A stretch of DNA of 6,368 bases from Chloroflexota bacterium (GTDB taxonomy: Bacteria; Chloroflexota; Dehalococcoidia; Bin125): assembly GCA_027296805.1 (NCBI GenBank), contig JAPUIR010000093.1:1-6368 (forward strand), in the 5' to 3' direction. Numbering within the stretch: position 1 is the stretch's first letter; each line of letters opens with the position of its first letter. Shown here one piece after another: positions 1 to 6,288 of this stretch. Both the position numbers and the translations under genes were made by a program. The notes below the pieces were generated by a model. It did no database searches, was not told the origin of the DNA, and saw only the letters and a list, made by a program, of their open reading frames with translations.

Positions 1-2
1 TC

Positions 3-443
3 GAGGAAGCGACCGGCGCCCTCTTCTCCGGCGACCAACTCCTGCCGCACATCACCCCGAACCCGGGCATCCACTTCGCAACCGATGGATCTGACACGCG
101 CTTCCGCAGTCTGCCCACCTTCACCCGCTCCCTGGAAAAGATCCACGACCTGGGCGCGACACACCTCTACCCCGGCCACGGGGAACACATCGACGGGGTC
201 GCCCCCATCGTGGAGAAGACGCTGGAACACCATCGCAAGCGCCAGCAGCGTGTCCTGCGCTTCCTGGCGGAGGGGCCGCTGACGCCCTACGCGATCCTGG
301 AGAAGTTTTTCCCCCACCTACCCGACACCCGTCTCTGGCAGGCGACGGCTGAAGTCGTCGGCCACATCGACGCCCTGGTGGAGCAAGGCGCAGTCGTTGA
401 AGAGCACTTGGAAGACGGAACGACTTCGATCCGGGCCCGCTAG
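3..443 (+). CDS. MBL-fold metallo-hydrolase with C-terminal winged helix (5'-truncated, C-terminal part only)
   Basis: The gene enters from the left edge and ends with TAG at 441-443; its start and the HxHxDH metal motif lie outside the window. What remains reads as the second half of a metallo-beta-lactamase fold: a Phe-Ser-Gly-Asp motif at 24-35, whose Asp is the usual bridging metal ligand, followed by Leu-Pro-His-Ile-Thr-Pro-Asn, and a Pro-Gly-His-Gly-Glu motif at 171-185, whose His is the last metal ligand. After it come a basic helix (EHHRKRQQRVLRFL, from about 222) and a winged-helix-like tail typical of the LACTB2/YflN-type subgroup. Members are hydrolases of thioesters, lactones or RNA; the substrate cannot be told from this part. 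It converges on the NorD-like gene with 22 bp between stops and so belongs to another transcription unit. The fold is confident, the reaction is not. Confidence 0.88.
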   Translation, partial: EEATGALFSGDQLLPHITPNPGIHFATDGSDTRFRSLPTFTRSLEKIHDLGATHLYPGHGEHIDGVAPIVEKTLEHHRKRQQRVLRFLAEGPLTPYAILEKFFPHLPDTRLWQATAEVVGHIDALVEQGAVVEEHLEDGTTSIRAR

Positions 444-465
444 CCCTCAGCAGCCGGCGAAGAGG

Positions 466-3400
466 CTACTGGGTCAGGTTCCGATACAACGTCGGCAGGC
501 GGCGCGGCAACGATTCGATGTCCGATACCACCTCGTAGCCCATGTCCGTGCACATCTGTTGCAGGTAATCGTGCCCGGCGCGGTCGACGGTCAGCGCGAA
601 GGGGGTCATCCCTGCGCGACGCGCCTCCGTCAGCGCCATCTTCGTGTCGTGGATGGCGTATTCCTTCTCGGTCCGGTCGCGTCCGTAGCCGTGGTCCTGC
701 GGCCGCCCGTCCGAGATCAAAACCAGGATCTTCACCTTCGCTCCCGTTTCCTTCAGCTTCGCGATGGTGTGCCGGATCGCGGGTCCCATGCGCGTGGAGC
801 GCACTGGAGCGATCTTGTCGACGCGCTTCTTGATCCGATCGTCGAACGGCTCGTCCGTGTCCTTGATCACGTAGAACTCCACGTTGTCGCGACCGTAGCC
901 GCTGAACCCGTAGACCCCGTACGTGTCGCCGATCGTCTCCAGCGCCTCGATCAGCAGAACCACCGCCTCCTTTTCGAGGTCGATGATGCGCTTGCCCGGG
1001 TTCTTCGCCTCCTGCGCGCGGCGCTGGGCCCACCAGCTCAGGTACTTGCGCGGGTCGTCGTCGAACTGATCGTCGTCGCCGGGCCGGTGCTGCGTCTTCT
1101 GGATCTCCTCGTCCGTGGAGGCGGACATGTCCAGCAAGAACGCGACCGCCACATCCCGCTCCACCTTATTGCGCCGGTAGAACAGCTTCTGCTCCGTCGT
1201 CGCCCCCGCGATCCGCTCCACGTACCACTCGATCACCGCGTCCAGATCGAAGTCTTCCCCATCGGGCAACCGCTTGATCTTGCGGAACATCTCGGGCCGC
1301 AGCAGTTCGAATTGCTTGCGCGTCTCGCGCACCAGCGACGCGTGCTCGCGCAGCGTCTCTTCGTAGAAGTCCGTCGTGCCCGTCTCGATTCGCTGCTCCT
1401 GCACCCGGCACCAGCGCGGCTTGTAGTCGTTGGCGCGGAAGTCCCACTCGTCGTAGTAGAACGACTCCGGCTCGTCGGCCAACGGCGAGTCGTCCTCCTC
1501 CCCGCCCGCATCCTCCCCGTGCTGTTTCTGGCTCGCCTGTTGCGCCGCCTGCTGCGCCTGCTCCACCTCTTTCATGAGGTTGTCCAGGAACATGCCCGAC
1601 GATTCCGCCAGATCGCCGTCGACCATCTCATTGATCGAGATCTCGACGTTTTTCTCCAACAACTCCTGCAGCTGCTCTTTGGTCAGCGGCACCGGCGGCT
1701 GGTCGCCTGACCCTTCCTGCGCCTTCAGCTTCATCAGGAGCTGCACCAGCTCCGGCTTGAAGTCGCCCCGGAAATCCACCGGGTCCGGGCTCTCATAGGG
1801 CTGCTCGTCGCTGCCCGGCATCGCGGGCATGTTCGATTCCTCGAACCCCTCGGCCCCGCTCATCCCCGGCAGCATCTCCCCGTCGTCCTCACCGTCCGTC
1901 GACTGGGGAGGCAGGTTCAACTCGTCCCAGTCGGTCGGCTCCAACTGCACGTTGGGTACCTTCGAGAGCCAGTCGTAGAGCAGCAGCGTCGCCTCCGCAG
2001 AGTCTTCGACACTGGCGCCGTCGCCTCGGATCCGATCCAGCACCCGCAGCGGCGAGTCCATCAACGAGGAGATCTCGGCCGGCCAGCGGATCGCGGAATC
2101 CCCGTCTAAGCTCGCGCGCAGAAGGTTCTCCACCATCGCCTCGCGGGCGGGCATTTCTTCCAGCGGCCGTCGCCGCTCCATCGCTTCATCTTGCAAACGC
2201 TGGAGGGACTTGCGAATCCCGGCGTATTCGCGTTTCACCGTCGTGTCGATCCGGGTGTCCTCCACGATCGTGAACAGATCATGCGCCAGCCGCCGGTCTT
2301 CAAACAGGTCGAAGAAGCGCTCCATATCCGTGATCGGCCCCTCGTTCGCCGCGTCTTCGCGTGGCGGCGCGGCGGGCGACGCCCCCTCTCGCCCGTCGGC
2401 GCCGAACATGGAACCATCGCGCTCGTAGTCGAAACCGAAGGAGCCGAACTCCAGCCGCGCCGCTTGGTGCGTCGCGAACACCTTGTACACGCTGAAGTTC
2501 TCTGCCTTGCTTTGGTACGTCTCGACCATTGGCGGCAGAAAGATTGCCGTGCCTTCTGTGGTCGGGCTCGACTCGTTGACCCAGCCCACCCCTCGCTCCG
2601 TCAGATTCTCGACGCTCTGCACCGAGAGGTCTTGCCCGGTCAGCGCCTTGGCGTAGAGCCGGATCAACTCGCTCACCCGCTCGAGTTCCACCCGCGAGGA
2701 GAGCGACTCGATGATGTCCTCCCCCTTGGACGACTCCAGGCGGAAGAAGGCCTCCCCCCCGTCCACGCTGGCGCTGAGGATCTCCAGCCCCTTCTCCTGC
2801 CAGCGCGGCAGGTCCTCCGCCCGCAACAGGCGCAACACGTTGGGGCTGGACTTCACGAATTCCATCGCCGCCACACCCGATTGCGGCACGATACCCTCCG
2901 CCAGCTCCAGCAGCTCCCGGTGCGCGTCGCGGTCCACCTCAGCCAGCGCCTGCGCCGCCTCCATGAAGTAGGGGTGCCCCAGCCGTCCCACGCTCAGCGC
3001 CACCCGCCCTGCGAGCGCCAGGTAGCGTGCGCGTTGCTGGGGGTGCACCTGGCGCACCAGCGTGGGCCCGCGCTCGAAATAGACGCGCGCGTCGACCCAA
3101 GCCGTATTCGCCACCACGGAGCCGAACTCCAGAAACGGCGCGCGGTCGGGCCGGTCCAACTGCTCCAGCACCTTCGGCGACATCGTCAAACATGCGCTGG
3201 CCAGCTCGTACGAATGCGAGGCCAGCGAATCGATCACCTCCACCAGCAACCGCATCTGACTGAGCGGGAGCTGGGGCAGCACCAGCGGCGAGACCTCGAA
3301 GTACTGCGCCGCCAGTGAGCCGGACTTCCAGGTGCCCTTGTACAGCGACCGCCCTTGCGCGCCCCAGTCGCCCGCTTGCGTGACCGAGAGGTATTCCAGC

Positions 3401-3732
3401 GCCGAGGGGCTCGAGCGGAAGTAGGACCCGGCCAGCGCCGGCGACGCCTCCAGCAACTCCCGCCCGGTTCCGATCCACTCGTCGAAGCGGGGGAAGGTCA
3501 GCCGTTCCAGCATCGCTGGGCTGGCTCGAAAGTAGTCGCTCGCCGCCTCCCACGATCGCAACGAGTGCCGCGCGATCGCCACTCCTTCCGTCGCCCACGC
3601 CTCCATCTCCTGCGACGAGAGCACGTCGCTGAGACCCTCATGGGCGGTCTCAAACTCCTGCAGCAGCGCGGGCGGGAACGCACGCAGGGACTCCCGAGCT
3701 TGATTCAACGCGGCGGACTGAGAATCGGCCAT
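466..3732 (-). CDS. NorD/CbbO-like VWA-domain protein with N-terminal 37-residue repeat solenoid (1088 aa)
   Basis: Probable adaptor partner of the NorQ/CbbQ-type ATPase encoded upstream. Domains in order: residues ~27-365 form tandem repeats of 37 residues with a YFxxSPxxLxxL core; ~395-505 is the NorD/CbbO-conserved middle (GTAIFLPP, then VYKVFATHQAARLEFGSF, then LFTIVEDTRID ending near Tyr503); ~611-655 and ~722-760 are acidic or Gln-rich linkers; ~757-857 is a conserved pre-VWA stretch (YYDEWDFRANDYKPRWC and GEDFDLDAVIEWYVERIAG); ~858-1085 is a VWA domain. The MIDAS metal site looks complete: DMSAS (Asp868, Ser870, Ser872), Thr980 in RSTRMGP and Asp1008 in ISDGRP. No signal peptide or membrane segment is seen, so it is cytoplasmic. 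At 1088 aa it is longer than NorD (roughly 600-650) or CbbO (roughly 750-800), mostly because of the repeats. The ATG at 3732 lies 6 nt after the phosphoesterase stop, with only a weak GGAT-type Shine-Dalgarno, suggesting translational coupling. The client is unknown, since no Rubisco or NO reductase gene is nearby. Confidence 0.9.
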   Translation of the reverse strand: MADSQSAALNQARESLRAFPPALLQEFETAHEGLSDVLSSQEMEAWATEGVAIARHSLRSWEAASDYFRASPAMLERLTFPRFDEWIGTGRELLEASPALAGSYFRSSPSALEYLSVTQAGDWGAQGRSLYKGTWKSGSLAAQYFEVSPLVLPQLPLSQMRLLVEVIDSLASHSYELASACLTMSPKVLEQLDRPDRAPFLEFGSVVANTAWVDARVYFERGPTLVRQVHPQQRARYLALAGRVALSVGRLGHPYFMEAAQALAEVDRDAHRELLELAEGIVPQSGVAAMEFVKSSPNVLRLLRAEDLPRWQEKGLEILSASVDGGEAFFRLESSKGEDIIESLSSRVELERVSELIRLYAKALTGQDLSVQSVENLTERGVGWVNESSPTTEGTAIFLPPMVETYQSKAENFSVYKVFATHQAARLEFGSFGFDYERDGSMFGADGREGASPAAPPREDAANEGPITDMERFFDLFEDRRLAHDLFTIVEDTRIDTTVKREYAGIRKSLQRLQDEAMERRRPLEEMPAREAMVENLLRASLDGDSAIRWPAEISSLMDSPLRVLDRIRGDGASVEDSAEATLLLYDWLSKVPNVQLEPTDWDELNLPPQSTDGEDDGEMLPGMSGAEGFEESNMPAMPGSDEQPYESPDPVDFRGDFKPELVQLLMKLKAQEGSGDQPPVPLTKEQLQELLEKNVEISINEMVDGDLAESSGMFLDNLMKEVEQAQQAAQQASQKQHGEDAGGEEDDSPLADEPESFYYDEWDFRANDYKPRWCRVQEQRIETGTTDFYEETLREHASLVRETRKQFELLRPEMFRKIKRLPDGEDFDLDAVIEWYVERIAGATTEQKLFYRRNKVERDVAVAFLLDMSASTDEEIQKTQHRPGDDDQFDDDPRKYLSWWAQRRAQEAKNPGKRIIDLEKEAVVLLIEALETIGDTYGVYGFSGYGRDNVEFYVIKDTDEPFDDRIKKRVDKIAPVRSTRMGPAIRHTIAKLKETGAKVKILVLISDGRPQDHGYGRDRTEKEYAIHDTKMALTEARRAGMTPFALTVDRAGHDYLQQMCTDMGYEVVSDIESLPRRLPTLYRNLTQ
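2638..3654 (-). other. Protein-level tandem repeat array (about nine units, 37-residue period) in the NorD-like protein
   Basis: Within the NorD-like protein the motif YFxxSPxxLxxL recurs at residues 67, 104, 144, 181, 218, 255, 292 and 329, giving spacings of 37, 40, 37, 37, 37, 37 and 37. A weaker copy starts at residue 27 (FETAHEGLSDVL). Examples are YFRASPAMLERL, YFRSSPSALEYL, YFEVSPLVLPQL, CLTMSPKVLEQL and FVKSSPNVLRLL. Each unit has a second amphipathic stretch around a W/F-x3-G-x2-L pattern (DEWIGTGREL, GDWGAQGRSL, PRWQEKGLEI), so the units look like two-helix hairpins of an alpha-solenoid. The last unit, from 329, is degenerate. The period does not fit TPR (34) or PPR (35), and I do not recognise the family. 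A protein-binding role is inferred. Confidence 0.8.
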
Positions 3733-3738
3733 CGTGAT

Positions 3739-4344
3739 CTATCCAGAGTGCCGACGGATGACGCGTGTGGGATCCGGGAAGTTCCCGAACACCACCTCTT
3801 CCGTCTCGGTATCGAGGACAGCATAGGAGACCTGGAAGTCGTTCCCCGGATCCCGCGGCTCCCCCGTCGATCCGGGGTTGATCACCAACGACCCGCCGAT
3901 CCGGGTCTCCAACTGGTAATGCGTGTGTCCGTAGATGATGAAATCCGCGTCCTCAGCCGCCAGCCGTTTCAGGTCGGGGCTGTTGGGATAGAGGTACTCG
4001 GAGTAGGGCTCCCAGGGAGTGGCGTGGAAGATCAGCAGCTTCTTTCCGCCTACGTCGGTGCGCAGGGAGTGGGGCTGCTGTCGCGTCCACTCCAACAATT
4101 CGCGATCCACTTTGGGCGACTCCTGCGCCCGGATCCCCGCCGGGCTGAGCAGAATGTCCTCGTGGTTGCCAAGCACGTAGCGCGCCCCGCACTCGCGCAG
4201 GCGCTGGGCCACGCCGTTCGAGAAGCGGAACTGGTAGCAGGCGTCGCCCGCACAGATCAACTCATCGACCTTGCCCATCTCCGCGATCGCTTGGTCGAGG
4301 GCCTGGAGGTTGTCGTGGATGTCCGAGACGATGCCTAGCCGCAC
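3739..4344 (-). CDS. YfcE/MJ0936-like calcineurin-type metallophosphoesterase (201 aa)
   Basis: A small cytosolic two-metal phosphoesterase. The full motif set is present: SDIHDN (Asp8, His10), GDA (Asp34), GNHE (Asn60, His61), FHATP (His107) and GHTH (His140, His142), followed by NPGST at 156-160, the usual end of the YfcE/MJ0936 family core. The length matches that group, whose members hydrolyse phosphodiesters in vitro; the natural substrate cannot be deduced. The start is GTG at 4344-4342: GGAGG at 4354-4350 lies 5 nt upstream, and this start puts the first metal motif at residue 7. The gene lies 70 nt after the NorQ-like stop and 6 nt before the NorD-like start, so it is embedded between motor and adaptor. 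Its Shine-Dalgarno lies in one arm of a long inverted repeat, so translation may be regulated by structure. Confidence 0.9.
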   Translation of the reverse strand: MRLGIVSDIHDNLQALDQAIAEMGKVDELICAGDACYQFRFSNGVAQRLRECGARYVLGNHEDILLSPAGIRAQESPKVDRELLEWTRQQPHSLRTDVGGKKLLIFHATPWEPYSEYLYPNSPDLKRLAAEDADFIIYGHTHYQLETRIGGSLVINPGSTGEPRDPGNDFQVSYAVLDTETEEVVFGNFPDPTRVIRRHSG

Positions 4345-4349
4345 AGGCG

Positions 4350-4396
4350 CCTCCGCTGCGCGGCCGGGAAGCGCGCGCCTGCGAAGCGCTGCGGAG
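4350..4396 (-). promoter_or_regulatory. Inverted repeat that could hide the phosphoesterase Shine-Dalgarno
   Basis: In the spacer before the phosphoesterase, CTCCGCAGCGC (4396-4386, minus strand) can pair with GCGCAGCGGAG (4361-4351), 10 of 11 positions matching with one A-A mismatch. The 3' arm contains the GGAG of the Shine-Dalgarno GGAGG (4354-4350). In RNA this stem would occlude the ribosome site of the GTG start unless ribosomes reading the upstream ATPase gene, or another factor, open it. The 24-nt interior is also GC-rich and could fold differently. The pairing is seen directly; the regulatory role is inferred. Confidence 0.4.
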
Positions 4397-4414
4397 CGAA
4401 CGCGGACACCGGCG

Positions 4415-5299
4415 CTAATCCTCGAAGATCGATGAGATGACCTCTTCGATGCTGCGCTGGACGTCGTAGTCGTCCGTCAGCGCCCACGCGATCGCCACCT
4501 GACAGGCTCGCCTGGGCGTCGTATTTTTTTCGATCAGCTTGCCCGCGTAGATCAGGAGTCGCGTGCTCGCCCCTTCACTCAGTCCGTGCTCACGCAGGTT
4601 GCGGATCTTCTCGCCCAACCGCGCCAGGTCCGCCGCGATCGACACGCTGACACCCGACTCGTGCTGGATAATGTCCGCCTCTGTCTCCCGTGGCGGGTAG
4701 CCGAACTCAATCGAGATGAAGCGCTGCCGCGTCGAAATCTTCAGGTCCTTGATCGCCGACTGATAGCCCGGGTTGAACGAGATCACCAGCAGGAACCCGT
4801 CGCGGGCCTGCAGCAACTCCGACTTCTTCTCCACCGGCAGGATGCGACGGTGGTCCGTCAACGGGTGAATCAGGACCGTCGTGTCCTTGCGCGCCTCCAC
4901 CACCTCGTCCAGATAGCAGATCGCACCGGCCTTGACGGCCCGCGTCAGCGGCCCATCGATCCAGACGGTCTCCTGCCCCTCCAAGAGGTAGCGCCCCACC
5001 AAGTCGGACGCGGTCAGGTCCTCATGACAGGCCACCGTCACCAGCGGGAGATTGAACTCCTTCTTGATTTCCCCATCCTCTTCCACCATGCGGTTCAGGC
5101 GGTACGCCATGTACTCCACGAAGCGCGTCTTGCCGCAGCCCGTGGGCCCCTTCAGGAGGACGGGGATCTTCGCCTCCCAGGCCGCTGTGAACACCTCGAC
5201 CTCGTCCCCGACGGCGACGTAGTATGGCTCCACTTCGGCGCGGAACTCCTCCACGGCCCAAGAGCGATACGTCGTCTGCGGGCTGCTCGCTGTGGTCAT
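4415..5299 (-). CDS. MoxR-family AAA+ ATPase, CbbQ/NorQ type (294 aa)
   Basis: An ATP-driven remodelling motor. Walker A is GPTGCGKT at residues 51-58. The CbbQ/NorQ signature [16 protein letters not shown] starts at 91, [11 protein letters not shown] follows, and Walker B is ICYLDE (Asp131, Glu132) running into [20 protein letters not shown], the wording typical of this subfamily. Sensor 1 is in [10 protein letters not shown] (Asn176), the arginine-finger region is STRQRF (Arg191, Arg193), and sensor 2 is probably Arg247 in [11 protein letters not shown] within the CbbQ C-terminal domain. The length is near normal for CbbQ/NorQ (about 260-300). The ATG at 5299 has AGGGGA 7 nt upstream (5312-5307). 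It starts 31 nt after the coaE stop and is probably co-transcribed. Relatives form hexamers and pair with a VWA protein, here the NorD-like product two genes on. Naming it cbbQ or norQ would imply a client not seen here. Confidence 0.94.
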   Translation of the reverse strand: MTTASSPQTTYRSWAVEEFRAEVEPYYVAVGDEVEVFTAAWEAKIPVLLKGPTGCGKTRFVEYMAYRLNRMVEEDGEIKKEFNLPLVTVACHEDLTASDLVGRYLLEGQETVWIDGPLTRAVKAGAICYLDEVVEARKDTTVLIHPLTDHRRILPVEKKSELLQARDGFLLVISFNPGYQSAIKDLKISTRQRFISIEFGYPPRETEADIIQHESGVSVSIAADLARLGEKIRNLREHGLSEGASTRLLIYAGKLIEKNTTPRRACQVAIAWALTDDYDVQRSIEEVISSIFED

Positions 5300-5330
5300 C
5301 GTGGCGTCCCCTATTTGGCCTCAAACCCGG

Positions 5331-5942
5331 CTACGAGCCGGCGGTGATCCGTTGCTGCAGCGCGGCCCAGGCCTCATCGACCCGGTCCGTCACCTCCGCC
5401 AACGGGCAGTCGGTGCTGATTACCACGTCAGCGTGCTTGATGCGCTCGTCGTTGCTCAACTGCGAGCTTATCCGGTTGTCTGCATCCTCCGCGCTCAGCC
5501 CATTACGTTCCATCAGGCGCTCCCGCGCGACCTCCGGCGGCACCGTGATCACCCACACCTCATCCACCAGGTCCTGCCAGCCCGCCTCGATCATCACCGC
5601 CGCCTCCAGGATCGCGACCTCAGCGCCCTCCGCGGCAAGCTCCGACAACCGCGCCTCCGCCAACGCCCGAATGCCCGGCCAGACCACATCCGTCAAGCGC
5701 GTCATGCCGTCCGGCTGCCCAAACACCTTGCCACCCAGCACCTTGCGGTCGATCGTCCCGTCCGCCGCCACGATGTCACTACCGAAGGCGTCCACCACCT
5801 TCCGGAAGGTGTCCGTGCCCGGCTCATAAGTTTCGTGTCCCAGCAGATCGGCGTCGATGATGACGGCCCCGTGCTCGGCCAGCGTCTTCGTCACCGTGGA
5901 CTTGCCGGAAGCGATCCCCCCGGTCAACCCGATCGATCGCAT
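5331..5942 (-). CDS. coaE: Dephospho-CoA kinase
   Basis: Catalyses the last step of coenzyme A synthesis, ATP-dependent phosphorylation of the 3'-hydroxyl of dephospho-CoA, in the cytoplasm. The protein of 203 aa has the normal family length. It shows P-loop GGIASGKST (residues 8-16), IIDADLLGHE with Asp30 and Asp32, DGTIDRKVLGGKVF at 61-74, VVWPGIRAL where many homologues have His-Pro, the LEAAVMIEAGW segment equivalent to the family's PLLFE region, and the lid RNGLSAEDADNRISSQL followed by ADVVIS. I chose ATG at 5942 because GGGAG lies a few bases upstream; an in-frame GTG at 5963 would add seven residues (MRPAGAV) ahead of the P-loop strand. It is the first gene of the leftward operon. A housekeeping function is secure from the motifs. 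Confidence 0.95.
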   Translation of the reverse strand: MRSIGLTGGIASGKSTVTKTLAEHGAVIIDADLLGHETYEPGTDTFRKVVDAFGSDIVAADGTIDRKVLGGKVFGQPDGMTRLTDVVWPGIRALAEARLSELAAEGAEVAILEAAVMIEAGWQDLVDEVWVITVPPEVARERLMERNGLSAEDADNRISSQLSNDERIKHADVVISTDCPLAEVTDRVDEAWAALQQRITAGS

Positions 5943-5988
5943 GACTGCTCCCGCGGGCCTCACACATGAACGCCCGCCACATGAAAGA

Positions 5989-6004
5989 AGGCCCGTCTGG
6001 GCCT
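5989..6004 (-). promoter_or_regulatory. Hairpin in the coaE leader (possible 5' stem or attenuator)
   Basis: On the minus strand AGGCCC (6004-5999) and GGGCCT (5994-5989) are a perfect 6-bp inverted repeat around a 4-nt loop, followed at once by the pyrimidine run TCTTTC. This resembles a short intrinsic terminator, but the stem is small and the U-tract is broken by C. It lies just after the best coaE promoter candidate, so it could instead form a protective stem at the very 5' end of the mRNA. Confidence 0.45.
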
Positions 6005-6011
6005 CCGCGGG

Positions 6012-6041
6012 ATGTTAGCCATCGCTGTTCCGGCCCGTCAA
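6012..6041 (-). promoter_or_regulatory. Candidate sigma-70-type promoter for the coaE operon
   Basis: The minus strand has TTGACG (6041-6036, 5 of 6 to the -35 consensus), an 18-nt spacer and TAACAT (6017-6012, 4 of 6 to the -10 consensus). The predicted start is near 6005, giving a leader of about 60 nt to the coaE ATG. A second TTGACG lies at 6180-6175, followed 16 nt later by TAACAC, a poorer match that could be an alternative upstream promoter. Confidence 0.5.
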
Positions 6042-6173
6042 TCCGGCCTCGCCGTTTCGTCAGCCCCGCCGCACTGTGCCACACGACACTGCGCTAGCGT
6101 CGCCGGGATTGCTAGATTTCCCGCCATCACCCGCTGGCGACCGCGCCGCTGGGTGTTATGAACGCCACGGTTC

Positions 6174-6204
6174 TCGTCAAGAGCTCCGGTGCGGGTGCGA
6201 TAAT
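6174..6204 (+). promoter_or_regulatory. Candidate extended -10 promoter for the rightward gene
   Basis: GATAAT at 6199-6204 matches the -10 consensus at 5 of 6 positions and is preceded by TGC, fitting the extended -10 TGn element. The best upstream hexamer is TCGTCA (6174-6179, 4 of 6), but its 19-nt spacing is long, so the extended -10 would do most of the work. Predicted start is near 6211, leaving a leader of about 78 nt. It is one of few AT-rich spots in this region. Confidence 0.4.
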
Positions 6205-6219
6205 CGAGTCGAGGCGTCC

Positions 6220-6237
6220 CGTCTGCCCAGGCGGGCG
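6220..6237 (+). promoter_or_regulatory. Possible leader hairpin upstream of the rightward gene
   Basis: CGTCTGC (6220-6226) can pair with GCGGGCG (6231-6237) around the loop CCAG, a 7-bp RNA stem including two G-U pairs. It would lie about 10 nt after the predicted transcription start. It has no U-tract, so it is not a terminator. Stems this short are common in GC-rich DNA, so support is weak. Confidence 0.2.
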
Positions 6238-6288
6238 CTATTCCAGCCGGAGCCGGGCACGTCGCCCGCGCCCCACGCGAGGCCGTTC

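Larger units (their letters stand above)
5943..6288. other. Divergent intergenic region between coaE and the rightward gene
   Basis: This 346-bp stretch is the only long non-coding part of the window and separates two divergent transcription units. I see candidate promoters for both sides, a perfect hairpin close to coaE and a possible leader hairpin before the rightward gene. No tRNA, riboswitch core or conserved RNA that I recognise is present. An 86-codon minus-strand frame (6084-5824) crosses part of it but runs out of frame into coaE and has no recognisable content. Confidence 0.6.

Noticed and set aside
397..1710. A 437-codon plus-strand open frame opposite the NorD-like gene
   Set aside because: It is antisense to a protein with clear motifs, is dominated by Arg, Leu, Val and His as expected for the complement of GC-rich coding DNA, and shows no domain or convincing ribosome site.
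2443..2472. Possible zinc-peptidase-like motif THQAARLEFG in the NorD-like protein
   Set aside because: It aligns with a conserved NorD/CbbO segment but has no HExxH; only one His remains and the expected Glu and second His are missing, so no catalytic metal site can be claimed.
2191..3318. A 375-codon plus-strand open frame opposite the repeat region
   Set aside because: It has the same antisense composition; the frame on the other strand carries an exactly periodic motif and is the real gene.
3355..4338. A 327-codon plus-strand open frame spanning the phosphoesterase and the NorD-like start
   Set aside because: It crosses two minus-strand genes with full motif sets and has only shadow-like Arg/Val/Leu-rich content.
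4586..5347. A 253-codon plus-strand open frame opposite the ATPase
   Set aside because: It is the complement of a gene with complete Walker and sensor motifs and has no recognisable content.
5943..5963. GTG start of coaE at 5963
   Set aside because: The ATG at 5942 has a better-placed GGGAG and starts directly at the P-loop strand as in most family members; the extra seven residues look like leader sequence.
5824..6084. An 86-codon minus-strand frame overlapping the coaE start and its leader
   Set aside because: It runs over the coaE P-loop in another frame, contains the proposed promoter and hairpin, and has no motif.
6092..6099. Palindrome CGCTAGCG as a possible operator
   Set aside because: Eight-base palindromes are common in GC-rich DNA, there is no second copy nearby, and it does not overlap either candidate promoter.
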